Shown here one piece after another: positions 56,956 to 64,000 of a stretch of 64,000 bases of DNA (position 1 is the first letter of the stretch; every line of letters begins with the position of its first letter). The stretch is taken from positions 124,001-188,000 of the forward strand of contig NZ_QOUX01000047.1 in the NCBI RefSeq assembly GCF_004116265.1, read 5' to 3'. A program made the translations under genes and the position numbers. The notes beneath the pieces were generated by a model. It did no database searches. It saw only the letters and a program-made list of their open reading frames with translations, and was not told where the DNA came from. The DNA comes from Anaerobacillus alkaliphilus. GTDB lineage: Bacteria; Bacillota; Bacilli; Bacillales; Anaerobacillaceae.

Positions 56956-57804
56956 ATGGAGACAGTAGTTAAGAGAAACACAACCATATTTAGCAACAAT
57001 CCTAGTTTGTTTTTTGGTATCATTCTAGCATTATTCCTTGCCTTGCTTACTTTTCTTGGAGGAGTAATCGTTACTCATGATCCCTTTCAAATAAATATGG
57101 GTAATAGACTTCAGGAAGCGAGTTCTGTTCACTGGCTTGGAACAGATCAATTAGGTCGTGATGTCTTCTCAAGAATTGTATTTGGTGCCAAGTTAACGAT
57201 CGGTTTAGGTATGCTATCGATTTTCATGGCTGTTTGTATCGGTGTTCCCATTGGACTTATTTCTGGATATGTTGGCGGTCGAATTGATGCCTTTCTTATG
57301 AGAATTATAGATGGTATTTTAACGTTTCCAGATTTTATCTTGGCCATTGCGATTGCTGGAATTCTAGGTCCAAGCTTAACGAATATTGTCATTGCCATCG
57401 TTTTAGTGAGATGGATTGTGTATGCTCGGGTGGTACGTGGTCTTGTGCTTGTGGAAAAAGAGAAGGAATATATTCTCGTTTCCAAGGTTTCCAATTCGAG
57501 CTCGTTTAGAACTATTCGCATGCACCTACTTCCTCAAGTAATGCCCGAGATTATTGTCATGGCAGCCATTGATGTGGGGAAAGTGATTCTATTAATCTCG
57601 GCTTTATCCTATATCGGCTTAGGAGCTCAACCTCCAATCCCAGAATGGGGCGCCATGCTTAATGATGCTACTGGTTACTTTCAAGTAGTTCCATCGCTAA
57701 TGATCTATCCCGGACTGGCAATTATGATCACGGTACTATGCTGTAATTTATTAGGAGACGGCTTTAAAAATCAATTTGATATTAGAAAAGGGAGGGACTC
57801 ATGA
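56956..57804 (+). CDS. Nickel/peptide-type ABC permease, NikC/CntC-like
   Basis: A 282-residue DppC/NikC-type permease. HWLGTDQLGRDVFSRIVFGAKLTIGLG is the family signature; the cytoplasmic loop is KEYILVSKVSNSSSFRTIRMHLLPQVMPEI. It begins immediately after the NikB-like gene and overlaps the ATPase gene by four bases (ATGA). The four-gene spacing shows a tightly coupled operon. Confidence 0.88.
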   Translation: METVVKRNTTIFSNNPSLFFGIILALFLALLTFLGGVIVTHDPFQINMGNRLQEASSVHWLGTDQLGRDVFSRIVFGAKLTIGLGMLSIFMAVCIGVPIGLISGYVGGRIDAFLMRIIDGILTFPDFILAIAIAGILGPSLTNIVIAIVLVRWIVYARVVRGLVLVEKEKEYILVSKVSNSSSFRTIRMHLLPQVMPEIIVMAAIDVGKVILLISALSYIGLGAQPPIPEWGAMLNDATGYFQVVPSLMIYPGLAIMITVLCCNLLGDGFKNQFDIRKGRDS

Positions 57805-58622
57805 TGACGCAACCAATTATCTCCATTCAACACTTGAATATTGTGAACGGAGGAACGGCAAATCCTTTGTTAAAAAACGTATCTATCAATGTAAAAAAAG
57901 GAGAGATCGTTGGATTAATAGGAGAAAGTGGAAGCGGTAAGAGTTTAACAGCAAAGGCTATTATGGGACTCCTTCCTTCTACTATGAAGGTGACAGGAAG
58001 GATTACGTATAAGGGTAATGACCTACTTACGTTACCTTCAAAGGAACATCGAAAGCTTCTTGGGAAAGAAATAGCGATGATTTTTCAGGATTACCGTGGA
58101 AGCTTTACCCCATTCATTAAAGTTGGAAAGCAAATCCTGGAAACCATTTGTACCCATCAACCTGTTGGTAAAAAAGAAGGAAAGACGATCGCACTAACTG
58201 TTTTGGAGAAAATGGGGCTTGATGCTGAAAGGGTATACCGCAGTTACCCGTTCGAGCTTAGTGGTGGTCAAGTACAACGAGCTTCCATTGCCATGATACT
58301 TGCTCTAAAACCATCTGTACTTATTTGTGATGAAATAACCACGGCACTAGATGTAATGAACGGAGAGAGAGTCCTCGATTATATTGAGAAGGTGCGTAAC
58401 GAAACAGGATGTGCTGTACTTATGATTACCCATGACCTAACATTAGCGTACAAACGAACAGACCGAATTTATGTCATGCATCAAGGGGACATAGTGGAAG
58501 AGGGCTTGCCAGAGCAAATTCGCTGTCATCATCAGCACCCTTATACGAAGAAACTGTGCTCCTGCTTACTTTCCCTTCCTGAAAATCAATCATTACCACA
58601 AGCGAAGGTGAGTATGCTATGA
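57801..58622 (+). CDS. Nickel/peptide-type ABC ATPase, NikD/CntD-like
   Basis: A 273-residue ATPase. Walker A GESGSGKS, signature LSGGQ (PFELSGGQVQRASIAMILALKP), Walker B LICDEITTALD and switch His in MITHD are intact. The C-terminal CHHQHPYTKKL segment is typical of the oligopeptide/nickel family. ATG 57801 overlaps the previous stop; GGGAGGGAC precedes it. Its partner ATPase follows with a four-base overlap. Confidence 0.9.
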   Translation: MMTQPIISIQHLNIVNGGTANPLLKNVSINVKKGEIVGLIGESGSGKSLTAKAIMGLLPSTMKVTGRITYKGNDLLTLPSKEHRKLLGKEIAMIFQDYRGSFTPFIKVGKQILETICTHQPVGKKEGKTIALTVLEKMGLDAERVYRSYPFELSGGQVQRASIAMILALKPSVLICDEITTALDVMNGERVLDYIEKVRNETGCAVLMITHDLTLAYKRTDRIYVMHQGDIVEEGLPEQIRCHHQHPYTKKLCSCLLSLPENQSLPQAKVSML

Positions 58623-59389
58623 GTCTCATTGTAGATGGCTTAACTAAGTCTTATTCCAAACACGTGCAAGCGTTAAAGCATGTTTCCTTTTCTGTGTCCG
58701 AAAGAGAATCGATTGGGATCGTTGGGGAAAGTGGAAGTGGAAAAAGCACATTAGCAAAAATACTATTGGGATTAGAGACGTATAAAGAAGGTTCGATTAC
58801 TTTTAACGGAGAACCTATTGCACCGAAAAAGCGAGCTTTGTTACGGCAATATCGTAAGAATGTCCAAATGATATTTCAAGATTCCACTAGTACGTTAAAC
58901 CCAAAATTACCAATCTGGAGAAGTGTCCTTGAGCCCCTTGATAATTATAAGGAGGTCACTCCTTCTTTTATAGAGGTGGAAGGAAAATCACGAAAAGAAG
59001 TGGCAGTACAATTACTAGAAATGGTGGGACTGACTAGTGAAATGGCAGACCGTTACCCATGGGAGTTAAGTGGGGGCCAAAAGCAACGGGTAAGTATTGC
59101 AAGGGCGCTTAGTATTGAACCATCTCTTCTTGTTTGTGATGAACCAACCGCGAGCTTAGATGTTACCGTACAAATGCTAATTTTAAATTTGTTGAAGGAC
59201 TTTAAAGAGACGTTTAACATGAGTATTATTTTTATCTCCCATGATATCCGGGCAGTTGCCTTTCTTTGTGAAAAAATCATTGTCTTAAAAGATGGCTCGA
59301 TCGTGGATGAATTTAGGATTGAGGACATTTATGATAACGACCGCCATCCTTATACGAAAGCGTTAATTAGGGCGGCATCGATTGAATAG
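58619..59389 (+). CDS. Nickel/peptide-type ABC ATPase, NikE/CntF-like
   Basis: A 256-residue ATPase with Walker A GESGSGKST, signature LSGGQ (PWELSGGQKQRVSIARAL), Walker B LVCDEPTASLD and FISHD. RHPYTKALIRAA closes the chain. With the upstream ATPase it forms the heterodimeric motor of the importer. It overlaps that gene by four bases and is followed after 21 bases by the MATE gene. Confidence 0.9.
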   Translation: MSLIVDGLTKSYSKHVQALKHVSFSVSERESIGIVGESGSGKSTLAKILLGLETYKEGSITFNGEPIAPKKRALLRQYRKNVQMIFQDSTSTLNPKLPIWRSVLEPLDNYKEVTPSFIEVEGKSRKEVAVQLLEMVGLTSEMADRYPWELSGGQKQRVSIARALSIEPSLLVCDEPTASLDVTVQMLILNLLKDFKETFNMSIIFISHDIRAVAFLCEKIIVLKDGSIVDEFRIEDIYDNDRHPYTKALIRAASIE

Positions 59390-59410
59390 AAAAGAAAGAG
59401 GAATTTAAAT

Positions 59411-60787
59411 ATGAAGGCTTCCATGTCAATTCAGGAATTAAATAAGGGGGATACAATCACCCATCGTCAATATTTGGTGCTAGCTCTACCGTTGATCATT
59501 TCTGGGATATCCACACCACTTTTAGGTGCAGTAGATACGGCCGTTGTTGGGAGAATTCCAGACCCCGCGGCCATCGGGGGTGTGGCAGTAGGGGCGGTTA
59601 TCTTCAATACGATGTACTGGCTCCTTGGATTTCTCCGTGTCAGTACCAGTGGTTTTACGGCCCAAGCGCAAGGGGCAAATAGTGACAAAGAAATACTTTT
59701 ATCCCTTTATCGACCAATGATTTTAGCAATTTTGTTTGGCTTCCTTTTTATCCTTTTTCAGCAACCGATTTTACATATCGCCTTAAGTTTAATAGGTGGA
59801 AGTGAAGCCGTTTCTTCATTTGCAGCCACTTATTTTTCCATTCGTATCTGGGGTGCACCTTTTATTCTACTAAGCTATGTTCTTATTGGTTGGCTTATTG
59901 GAATGGGGAAAGTTAAATTAGCCCTTGTGATGCAAATTTCCATGAACCTATTAAATATCGTCTTAGACGTGTTTTTTGTTTTAGGTTTAGGCATGGGTGT
60001 TGTGGGAGTTGCCTATGCCACACTCATCTCCGAGGTTGGAGTTGTTTTTGTAGGTATGGTTTTTATCTTACGGAAACATATCATGAAACTTCTACAAATA
60101 AAGCTTCCGATGCTACTAGAACCAGAGTCGCTCTTGAAAATGTTAAAGGTGAATAGAGACTTGTTTCTCAGAACTGTTTGTTTACTGACAATGACGATTC
60201 TCTTCACTGCAAAAGGGGCTAGTTTTGGGGAGGTAACCTTAGCTGCAAATGCGATCTTACTACAAATACACTACATTATCGCTTATTTATTTGGTGGATT
60301 CGCTAACGCGTCTAGTATATTAGTTGGAAGAGCCATTGGTGGTAAGAAACAGGAACTTTATCATCAAGCATATCGGTTATCGGCACAATGGGGGAGCATT
60401 GCGGCAATTCTATCGGTAGTAACAATCCTTTTATTCGGAAGTCAACTCGGTAGTCTATTTACAACAATCGAAGAGGTAAGGTGGATGACAACTGAGTTTA
60501 TGATTTGGATGGTTGTGTATTCGATTGTTGGGGTTTGGGGTCTACAATTAGAGGGAATTTTCTCTGGGGCTACTGAGGCTAAATCGATCAGGAACTCCAT
60601 TATGTGGGCACTCCTTGTCTTTCTAATAGCTCTTTGGTGGTTCGTTCCTATCTACCAAAATCAAGGTCTTTGGCTAGCCTTTGTTATATTTAGCCTTTCA
60701 AGATCTGTCTTTCTCTCACTCTATATACCTAAACTCACCCGAACCGCATTTAAGGTGCCTGGCACCATTCGTGGACAAACTAGTTAA
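59411..60787 (+). CDS. MATE-family efflux transporter with repeat-derived C-terminus
   Basis: A 458-residue protein with about twelve membrane segments. LVLALPLIISGISTPLLGAVDTAVVGR and YATLISEVGVVFVGM fit the MATE/DinF group. It is the last gene of the metal-ABC operon (21-base gap). In staphylococcal metallophore loci an exporter accompanies the importer, so this could export a chelator, but chelator biosynthesis genes are not adjacent; ordinary drug or metabolite efflux is equally possible. The last ~13 residues (KVPGTIRGQTS) are encoded by repeat module A, so the original C-terminus was replaced. Confidence 0.88.
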   Translation: MKASMSIQELNKGDTITHRQYLVLALPLIISGISTPLLGAVDTAVVGRIPDPAAIGGVAVGAVIFNTMYWLLGFLRVSTSGFTAQAQGANSDKEILLSLYRPMILAILFGFLFILFQQPILHIALSLIGGSEAVSSFAATYFSIRIWGAPFILLSYVLIGWLIGMGKVKLALVMQISMNLLNIVLDVFFVLGLGMGVVGVAYATLISEVGVVFVGMVFILRKHIMKLLQIKLPMLLEPESLLKMLKVNRDLFLRTVCLLTMTILFTAKGASFGEVTLAANAILLQIHYIIAYLFGGFANASSILVGRAIGGKKQELYHQAYRLSAQWGSIAAILSVVTILLFGSQLGSLFTTIEEVRWMTTEFMIWMVVYSIVGVWGLQLEGIFSGATEAKSIRNSIMWALLVFLIALWWFVPIYQNQGLWLAFVIFSLSRSVFLSLYIPKLTRTAFKVPGTIRGQTS

Positions 60788-60906
60788 ATAATCCACCTGA
60801 TATGGACATTTATTTTGAAGAGCAGACTGTGCAGTTTGCTCTTTTTTGTGGTGGGTGACAGTGGGACAGGTACCTTCTCTCATTTGGTACCTGTCCCCTT
60901 GTCGCA
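60754..60906 (+). repeat. Complete composite repeat, modules A-B-C
   Basis: The clearest full copy: A (GGTGCCTGGCACCATTCGTG ... ATCCACC ... ATGGACATTT), B (60817-60848, AGAGCAGACTG / CAGTTTGCTCT then T-run), C (GGGACAGGTACC ... GGTACCTGTCCCC). The 5' end of A is read as the end of the MATE gene. Module B likely terminates that transcript. Confidence 0.85.
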
Positions 60907-60908
60907 CA

Positions 60909-60938
60909 AAAAAAGATAAGTGATTGGCACTTATCTTA
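60909..60938 (-). terminator. Stem-loop with T-run on the minus strand
   Basis: AAGATAAGTG and CACTTATCTT form a perfect stem; on the minus strand a T7 run follows. No minus-strand gene ends here, so its role is unclear. The rest of 60939-61229 is AT-rich without a supported gene. Confidence 0.5.
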
Positions 60939-61229
60939 TAAGTATTCACTGGAAATCACGGAAAAAATTCAGATAAATCAGATTATTAACAGGAAAACAT
61001 CTCATATTTGTAGAATTAGAAAGTAATCTGCTAAACTCAAACCTTTATGCATCTTTTAAAGTTATGTAAATACCTTTGTATGAAAGTATCGGTAGATCTT
61101 CGCTTTCGAGTTTTGCCTTTTCATTAACAGTTTAAGAGGCAGCTATAACGAAAAGAGAAAATAGGCTAGTAGTAGGGGATGAGACAAGTTATTAGATAGC
61201 AGATGTAAATCTAATTAGGGGGAATTTAA

Positions 61230-61466
61230 ATGATCGAACTAACTACAGAAGATGAATTTCAATACCATAAGTGGAGAACTAGTTATATTATTATTAAAGA
61301 TCCAATTCGTACACTTCTCCATAAGTCGCATTGTAATGATGTCAATATCTCAAAGTTTAGAGGGAGAAACCCTAATAATAAAGAAAAATATTTTTTTACT
61401 GTAGACATTGATGTAGGAAATGAAGGTTTACAAGCTGAGAAATGTTATAACTGTTGGCCTGAATGA
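61230..61466 (+). CDS. Hypothetical 78-residue protein with His/Cys residues
   Basis: A small ORF with a good ribosome site (TAGGGGGAATTT). Sequence features: LHKSHCNDVN in the middle and EKCYNCWPE at the C-terminus, which could form a zinc site (His-x3-Cys and Cys-x2-Cys). I do not recognise the family. It stands alone between repeat DNA and the toxin-antitoxin locus. Confidence 0.6.
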   Translation: MIELTTEDEFQYHKWRTSYIIIKDPIRTLLHKSHCNDVNISKFRGRNPNNKEKYFFTVDIDVGNEGLQAEKCYNCWPE

Positions 61467-61469
61467 AAT

Positions 61470-61497
61470 GGCAGTCGGGGTCAGACCCCCAGTCGAT
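61470..61497. repeat. Small GC-rich palindromic repeat
   Basis: GGGGTCAGACCCCC lies in an AGTCG ... AGTCG frame just after the small ORF. A related sequence (AGTCGGGGGCAGACT) occurs at 53852-53866. Probably another short dispersed repeat. Confidence 0.5.
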
Positions 61498-61533
61498 TAA
61501 AGTGTTAAAACCAAAGAACTAATGTCAAATATA

Positions 61534-61577
61534 AAAAGAAACCGGTACAGGACTAAAGTTCCATACTGGTTTCTTTT
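61534..61577 (+). terminator. Stem-loop terminator
   Basis: AAGAAACC-GGTA and TAC-TGGTTTCTT pair around a loop and are followed by TTTT. Between it and the toxin promoter (61578-61769) I see no gene. Confidence 0.65.
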
Positions 61578-61769
61578 CAGTTCTCTAATATATCTGAGGT
61601 GACTATTTCATACGAAGCAGCAGAAGGTCGGAATGAAGTGTTTTTGTTTGTATAAAATTTAGATAAAATAATACCTTCTCATTTCCTTGTATTTATGGTT
61701 ATGGATCTCTAATCAATGTAAAACTTTTCTTTTAATAATAAAAATATAGGAACTGACGTTCTTTAAAGG

Positions 61770-61778
61770 TGGTATAAT
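61770..61778 (+). promoter_or_regulatory. Toxin promoter, extended -10
   Basis: TGGTATAAT is an extended -10 element; the surrounding AAAGGTGGTATAATA is almost the same as the antitoxin promoter at 62678. No good -35 is visible at 17 bases. Confidence 0.65.
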
Positions 61779-61879
61779 ATTGTTATACATACTTAGACAA
61801 GAATTTTAAAGGACAAGGAGTGAGGCTATATATTTTTGATGATAATTTAGCTTTACCAATAGGAAGGGAGGTTTACTAA

Positions 61880-62664
61880 TTGTTTATAAACATTTTCTTT
61901 TTAGTAATTTTAATTTATGTTTGTGGTTCATTAATATTTTACTTAATTAGTAGATTTCATTATTCAGTACATACTACTGCATTGCGTAAGGGACTTTATA
62001 CAATTTTTTGTTTGGTATAATACTAGCTTTTGGATTGAGAGAAATTGAATATACAAATTGGCAACTCTTACTTCAACTAACTGCATTCATTATTTTCGTC
62101 GATCTAAGTGTTTTTCAGACTCCTAATATATTGAAAATATGGTCTGCAGAGTTTAAACATGCTGATACTATTGCAGCAAATGCCAAAGAAAATGAAAAAC
62201 GGCTACAATACATGAATAAGAAATCAAATGTATTTACAACAATCTTACAACAGGCAGAGGATTACCTAACCGGAATTTCTAATATCACATCAAAAAATTC
62301 ATATGAAAAAGAACTAAAATCCTTTATTTGGCAATATACCAGCCAATTTGACTTCAGCATTAAAATATTTTTCTTACCAGATGACTTGGAAGATGAAGAT
62401 GCAGTTAAGAATGAAATTTTAATAGGGTTAAAGCAATGGGAGAATATCTTTAATCTTTCGTTTAATCATAGTAAATTAGAAGAGGCACAACTCATTTTAA
62501 ACAATGCACAAGTTTTTGCGTATGATGGAAAACATGTAATTATACCAATCTATGATGGTAGGTACAATTTATTAATGAAGGTAACAGCGAATCAAGAAGA
62601 TATTATTGAAATTGATACGACAAACCTTATTAATTTAACTACTATTTTTAATTGGGTAGTGTAA
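61880..62664 (+). CDS. spoIISA: SpoIISA-like toxin, reading frame broken at a T-run
   Basis: A TTG start at 61880 (ribosome site AGGAAGGGAGG) opens 46 codons (MFINIFFLVILIYVCGSLIFYL ... ALRKGLYTIF) ending at 62020. From 62008 a second frame continues for 218 residues: FGIILAFGLREIEY, a third membrane helix (LLLQLTAFIIFVDLSVF) and a soluble domain ending in VIIPIYDGRYNLLMKV ... NLINLTTIFNWVV. Joined, they give about 260 residues with the three-helix plus cytosolic-domain layout of Bacillus SpoIISA, a membrane-lysing toxin. The frames meet at six T (62004-62009): one extra T, or -1 slippage there, restores the protein. Mutation, sequence error or frameshifting cannot be separated here. Confidence 0.78.
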
Positions 62665-62677
62665 TTATAACTAAAAG

Positions 62678-62686
62678 TGGTATAAT
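62678..62686 (+). promoter_or_regulatory. Antitoxin promoter, extended -10
   Basis: TGGTATAAT within AAAAGTGGTATAATA, directly after the toxin stop, would give antitoxin mRNA independent of the toxin. The same element occurs before the toxin. Confidence 0.7.
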
Positions 62687-62718
62687 AAGGGAAAGAATAT
62701 ATTGAAGGAGGAACTTTT

Positions 62719-62856
62719 ATGAGTACTAATCTATTAAAGAAAACACATAGTGAAACTAAAAAGAAAAAACGTATTACAACAGTTCCTCAGTTTGATTCAA
62801 CCAGAAGGCTGATGGAGCAAAATAAAAAAATTGTAAGCCTTGTAACTAATAAATAA
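62719..62856 (+). CDS. spoIISB: SpoIISB-like antitoxin
   Basis: A 45-residue basic ORF: MSTNLLKKTHSETKKKKRITT, then VPQFDSTRRLMEQNKKIVSL. B. subtilis SpoIISB is also tiny and basic with a similar C-terminal half (a V-S/T-T/A-x-x-R-I/L-x-x-x-N-x-x-I pattern) that wraps the toxin. Ribosome site GAAGGAGGAAC precedes the ATG. It lies 54 bases after the toxin and has its own promoter. A weak stem-loop with T-run (62864-62894) follows. Confidence 0.78.
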   Translation: MSTNLLKKTHSETKKKKRITTVPQFDSTRRLMEQNKKIVSLVTNK

Positions 62857-62962
62857 TAAAAACCAAAGATGAATTTTCTTCTTTGCTTTTTTGTATATGT
62901 TTATTTAACTCCGCATATGGATAGATTGATAGTAGTAATCAATTTATCGGAGGAGATCCCGA

Positions 62963-63100
62963 GTGTCAAAAGCTAATAACAATAAAAATATCATTCCAAA
63001 AAATCCAAAACGAATAACCACTTCAAGTATAGATAAGAACAATAAGCTATCAAAAGAAAATAGAAAAATTATACAATATTTCAATTCAGTAAAAGAATAA
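62963..63100 (+). CDS. spoIISC: Second SpoIISB/SpoIISC-like antitoxin
   Basis: A 45-residue basic ORF starting GTG with a strong site CGGAGGAGAT. The sequence KNPKRITTSSIDKNNKLSKENRKIIQYF shares RITT, spaced acidic/Arg residues and the Asn-x-Lys/Arg-x-Ile end with the first antitoxin. In B. subtilis the locus likewise has a third small gene, spoIISC. Low identity means homology is likely but not certain. Confidence 0.68.
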   Translation: MSKANNNKNIIPKNPKRITTSSIDKNNKLSKENRKIIQYFNSVKE

Positions 63101-63175
63101 AATTACAGGAAGTAAGTACAAGTCGTGCCAAATCCATTAAAAAGAAGTCTTATAAGAGGCTATATACTTCAATGT

Positions 63176-63245
63176 GAGGAGCAAACTATTCAGTTTGCTT
63201 CTTTTTTGTTGTCTCCTTAGGACAGAGGGACAACTCCCTCGTCAT
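63176..63245 (+). repeat. Repeat modules B and C before GH51 remnant
   Basis: Module B (63176-63211; GAGGAGCAAACT / AGTTTGCTTC, T-run) can terminate the antitoxin transcript, and a truncated C copy (GGACAGAGGGACAACTCCCTCGTC) follows. It marks the left border of the GH51 pseudogene. Confidence 0.75.
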
Positions 63246-63311
63246 AATTACCGTTTCTCCTTTTATATTCGAATTTCAAACGGAATAAAATGGTAAACCA
63301 GGTCGTGAGTT

Positions 63312-64000
63312 AGAGGCCTTTTAAAAGCGATGAAATTGGATAAGAAAATAAAAATAGCATTTGATGAATGGAACCTTAGAAGCTGGCATCATACCAATGT
63401 GCATACGATTAAACAAGGGATCGATAAAAAGGATTATGTGGATCCGCGAGATAAAAATGATGACAATAGCCAATATACCATGGCAGATGATATCTTTACG
63501 GCAAACTTCTTAAGTGCTATGAATAGGAATAGTGATATTGTAGGTATGGATAATTTTGCGCCTATCTTAAATACGAGAGGTTGTATTTATAGTCATTCTG
63601 AAGGAATTGTTTTAAGAAGCACTTATCATGTATTTGATCTTTATGTAAATTATCTTGGAGACACGATAATTGATGTATGGTCGGAAGAGTTGCCTACTAT
63701 GAAAGTAACTCATAAGCATGGAGCGGAAGTGGAAATAGAAAACTTAGATATACTTGCTACAAAATGGTCAGATAAACCAGGTATAGGCTTATAGGGTAAT
63801 AAATAAACATCCGGAGGAAAGTCAAAAAATAAATCTTTCATTTTTTTGTGAGGGGAAAAAGGTAAATTTATATGGAATTAATGGTGAAACACCTGATTCC
63901 TATAATGATGTTGATAAAAATGAGGTAACTATTTTTAAAGAAAAACTTGGTGACTTCTACAGGAATATGGAAATTGAATTAAAGCCCCATTCGGTTAATA
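63312..64000 (+). pseudogene. GH51 alpha-L-arabinofuranosidase remnant, truncated and frameshifted
   Basis: From about 63312 to 63794 one frame encodes a GH51 C-terminal half: IKIAFDEWNLRSWHH (nucleophile region), TMADDIFTANFLSAMNRNSDIVGMDNFAPILNTRG and LRSTYHVFDLYVNYLGD. The N-terminal half with the acid/base region is absent. A stop at 63792 is followed in another frame by VINKHPEESQKINLSFFCEGKK and KLGDFYRNMEIELKPHSVN, the rest of the same domain, so a frameshift lies near 63785. It continues past the window. An ATG at 63330 could still be read for 154 codons, but no enzyme would result. Confidence 0.82.

Overview
The window is low-GC DNA from an endospore-forming Bacillaceae, most likely an alkaliphilic or halotolerant Bacillus relative. 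Supporting evidence: CotF-type coat proteins, a YjcZ-type micropeptide, a SpoIIS toxin-antitoxin locus, AraR-type GntR/LacI regulation, Bacillus-like Shine-Dalgarno sites and TTG/GTG starts. Species assignment is inference. No rRNA, tRNA, CRISPR array or transposase was seen.

1-36072 is an arabinan/L-arabinose utilisation island. It starts with a sugar ABC importer module without its own ATPase: the end of one permease, an NHL/TPR/Yip1-like membrane protein, a DUF5696 protein, two more permeases and a lipoprotein. Then come a GH51 arabinofuranosidase, three surface-directed GH43 enzymes, a cytosolic GH127 beta-L-arabinofuranosidase and two cytosolic GH43 enzymes. A divergent pair follows: GH27 plus an ArsR-type regulator on the minus strand, and araM on the plus strand. 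Next are araD-araB-araA-GH51 behind two AraR boxes, a second ArsR-type regulator, araR, and a 1061-residue secreted GH43 with two LamG domains. Extracellular GH43 enzymes would cut arabinan, the importer would bring in oligomers, GH51/GH43/GH127/GH27 would trim them, and AraA-AraB-AraD would convert arabinose to D-xylulose-5-phosphate. Regulation appears layered: AraR, candidate CcpA sites, and a candidate 20-bp operator near genes of the two ArsR-type regulators.

36073-53700 is a patchwork of ordinary genes: a YqjF-like protein, a heterodimeric ABC exporter, an Uma2 nuclease, three CBO0543 membrane proteins, an FdhF/YdeP oxidoreductase with FdhD, spore-coat proteins, a PAS-PAS-GGDEF-EAL protein and a YaiI/YqxD protein. 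They are separated by many copies of a composite intergenic repeat (modules A, B and C). The GGDEF-EAL gene follows a candidate c-di-GMP-I riboswitch with a terminator.

54180-60787 is a peptide/nickel-type ABC import operon with a MATE exporter, behind Fur/Zur-like boxes. 61880-63100 is a SpoIISABC-type toxin-antitoxin locus: the toxin frame is broken at a T-run and two 45-residue antitoxin ORFs follow. The window ends in a GH51 pseudogene. The least explained items are the paired ArsR-type regulators with their candidate operator, the NHL-Yip1/DUF5696 importer module, the SpoIIS locus and the composite repeats.
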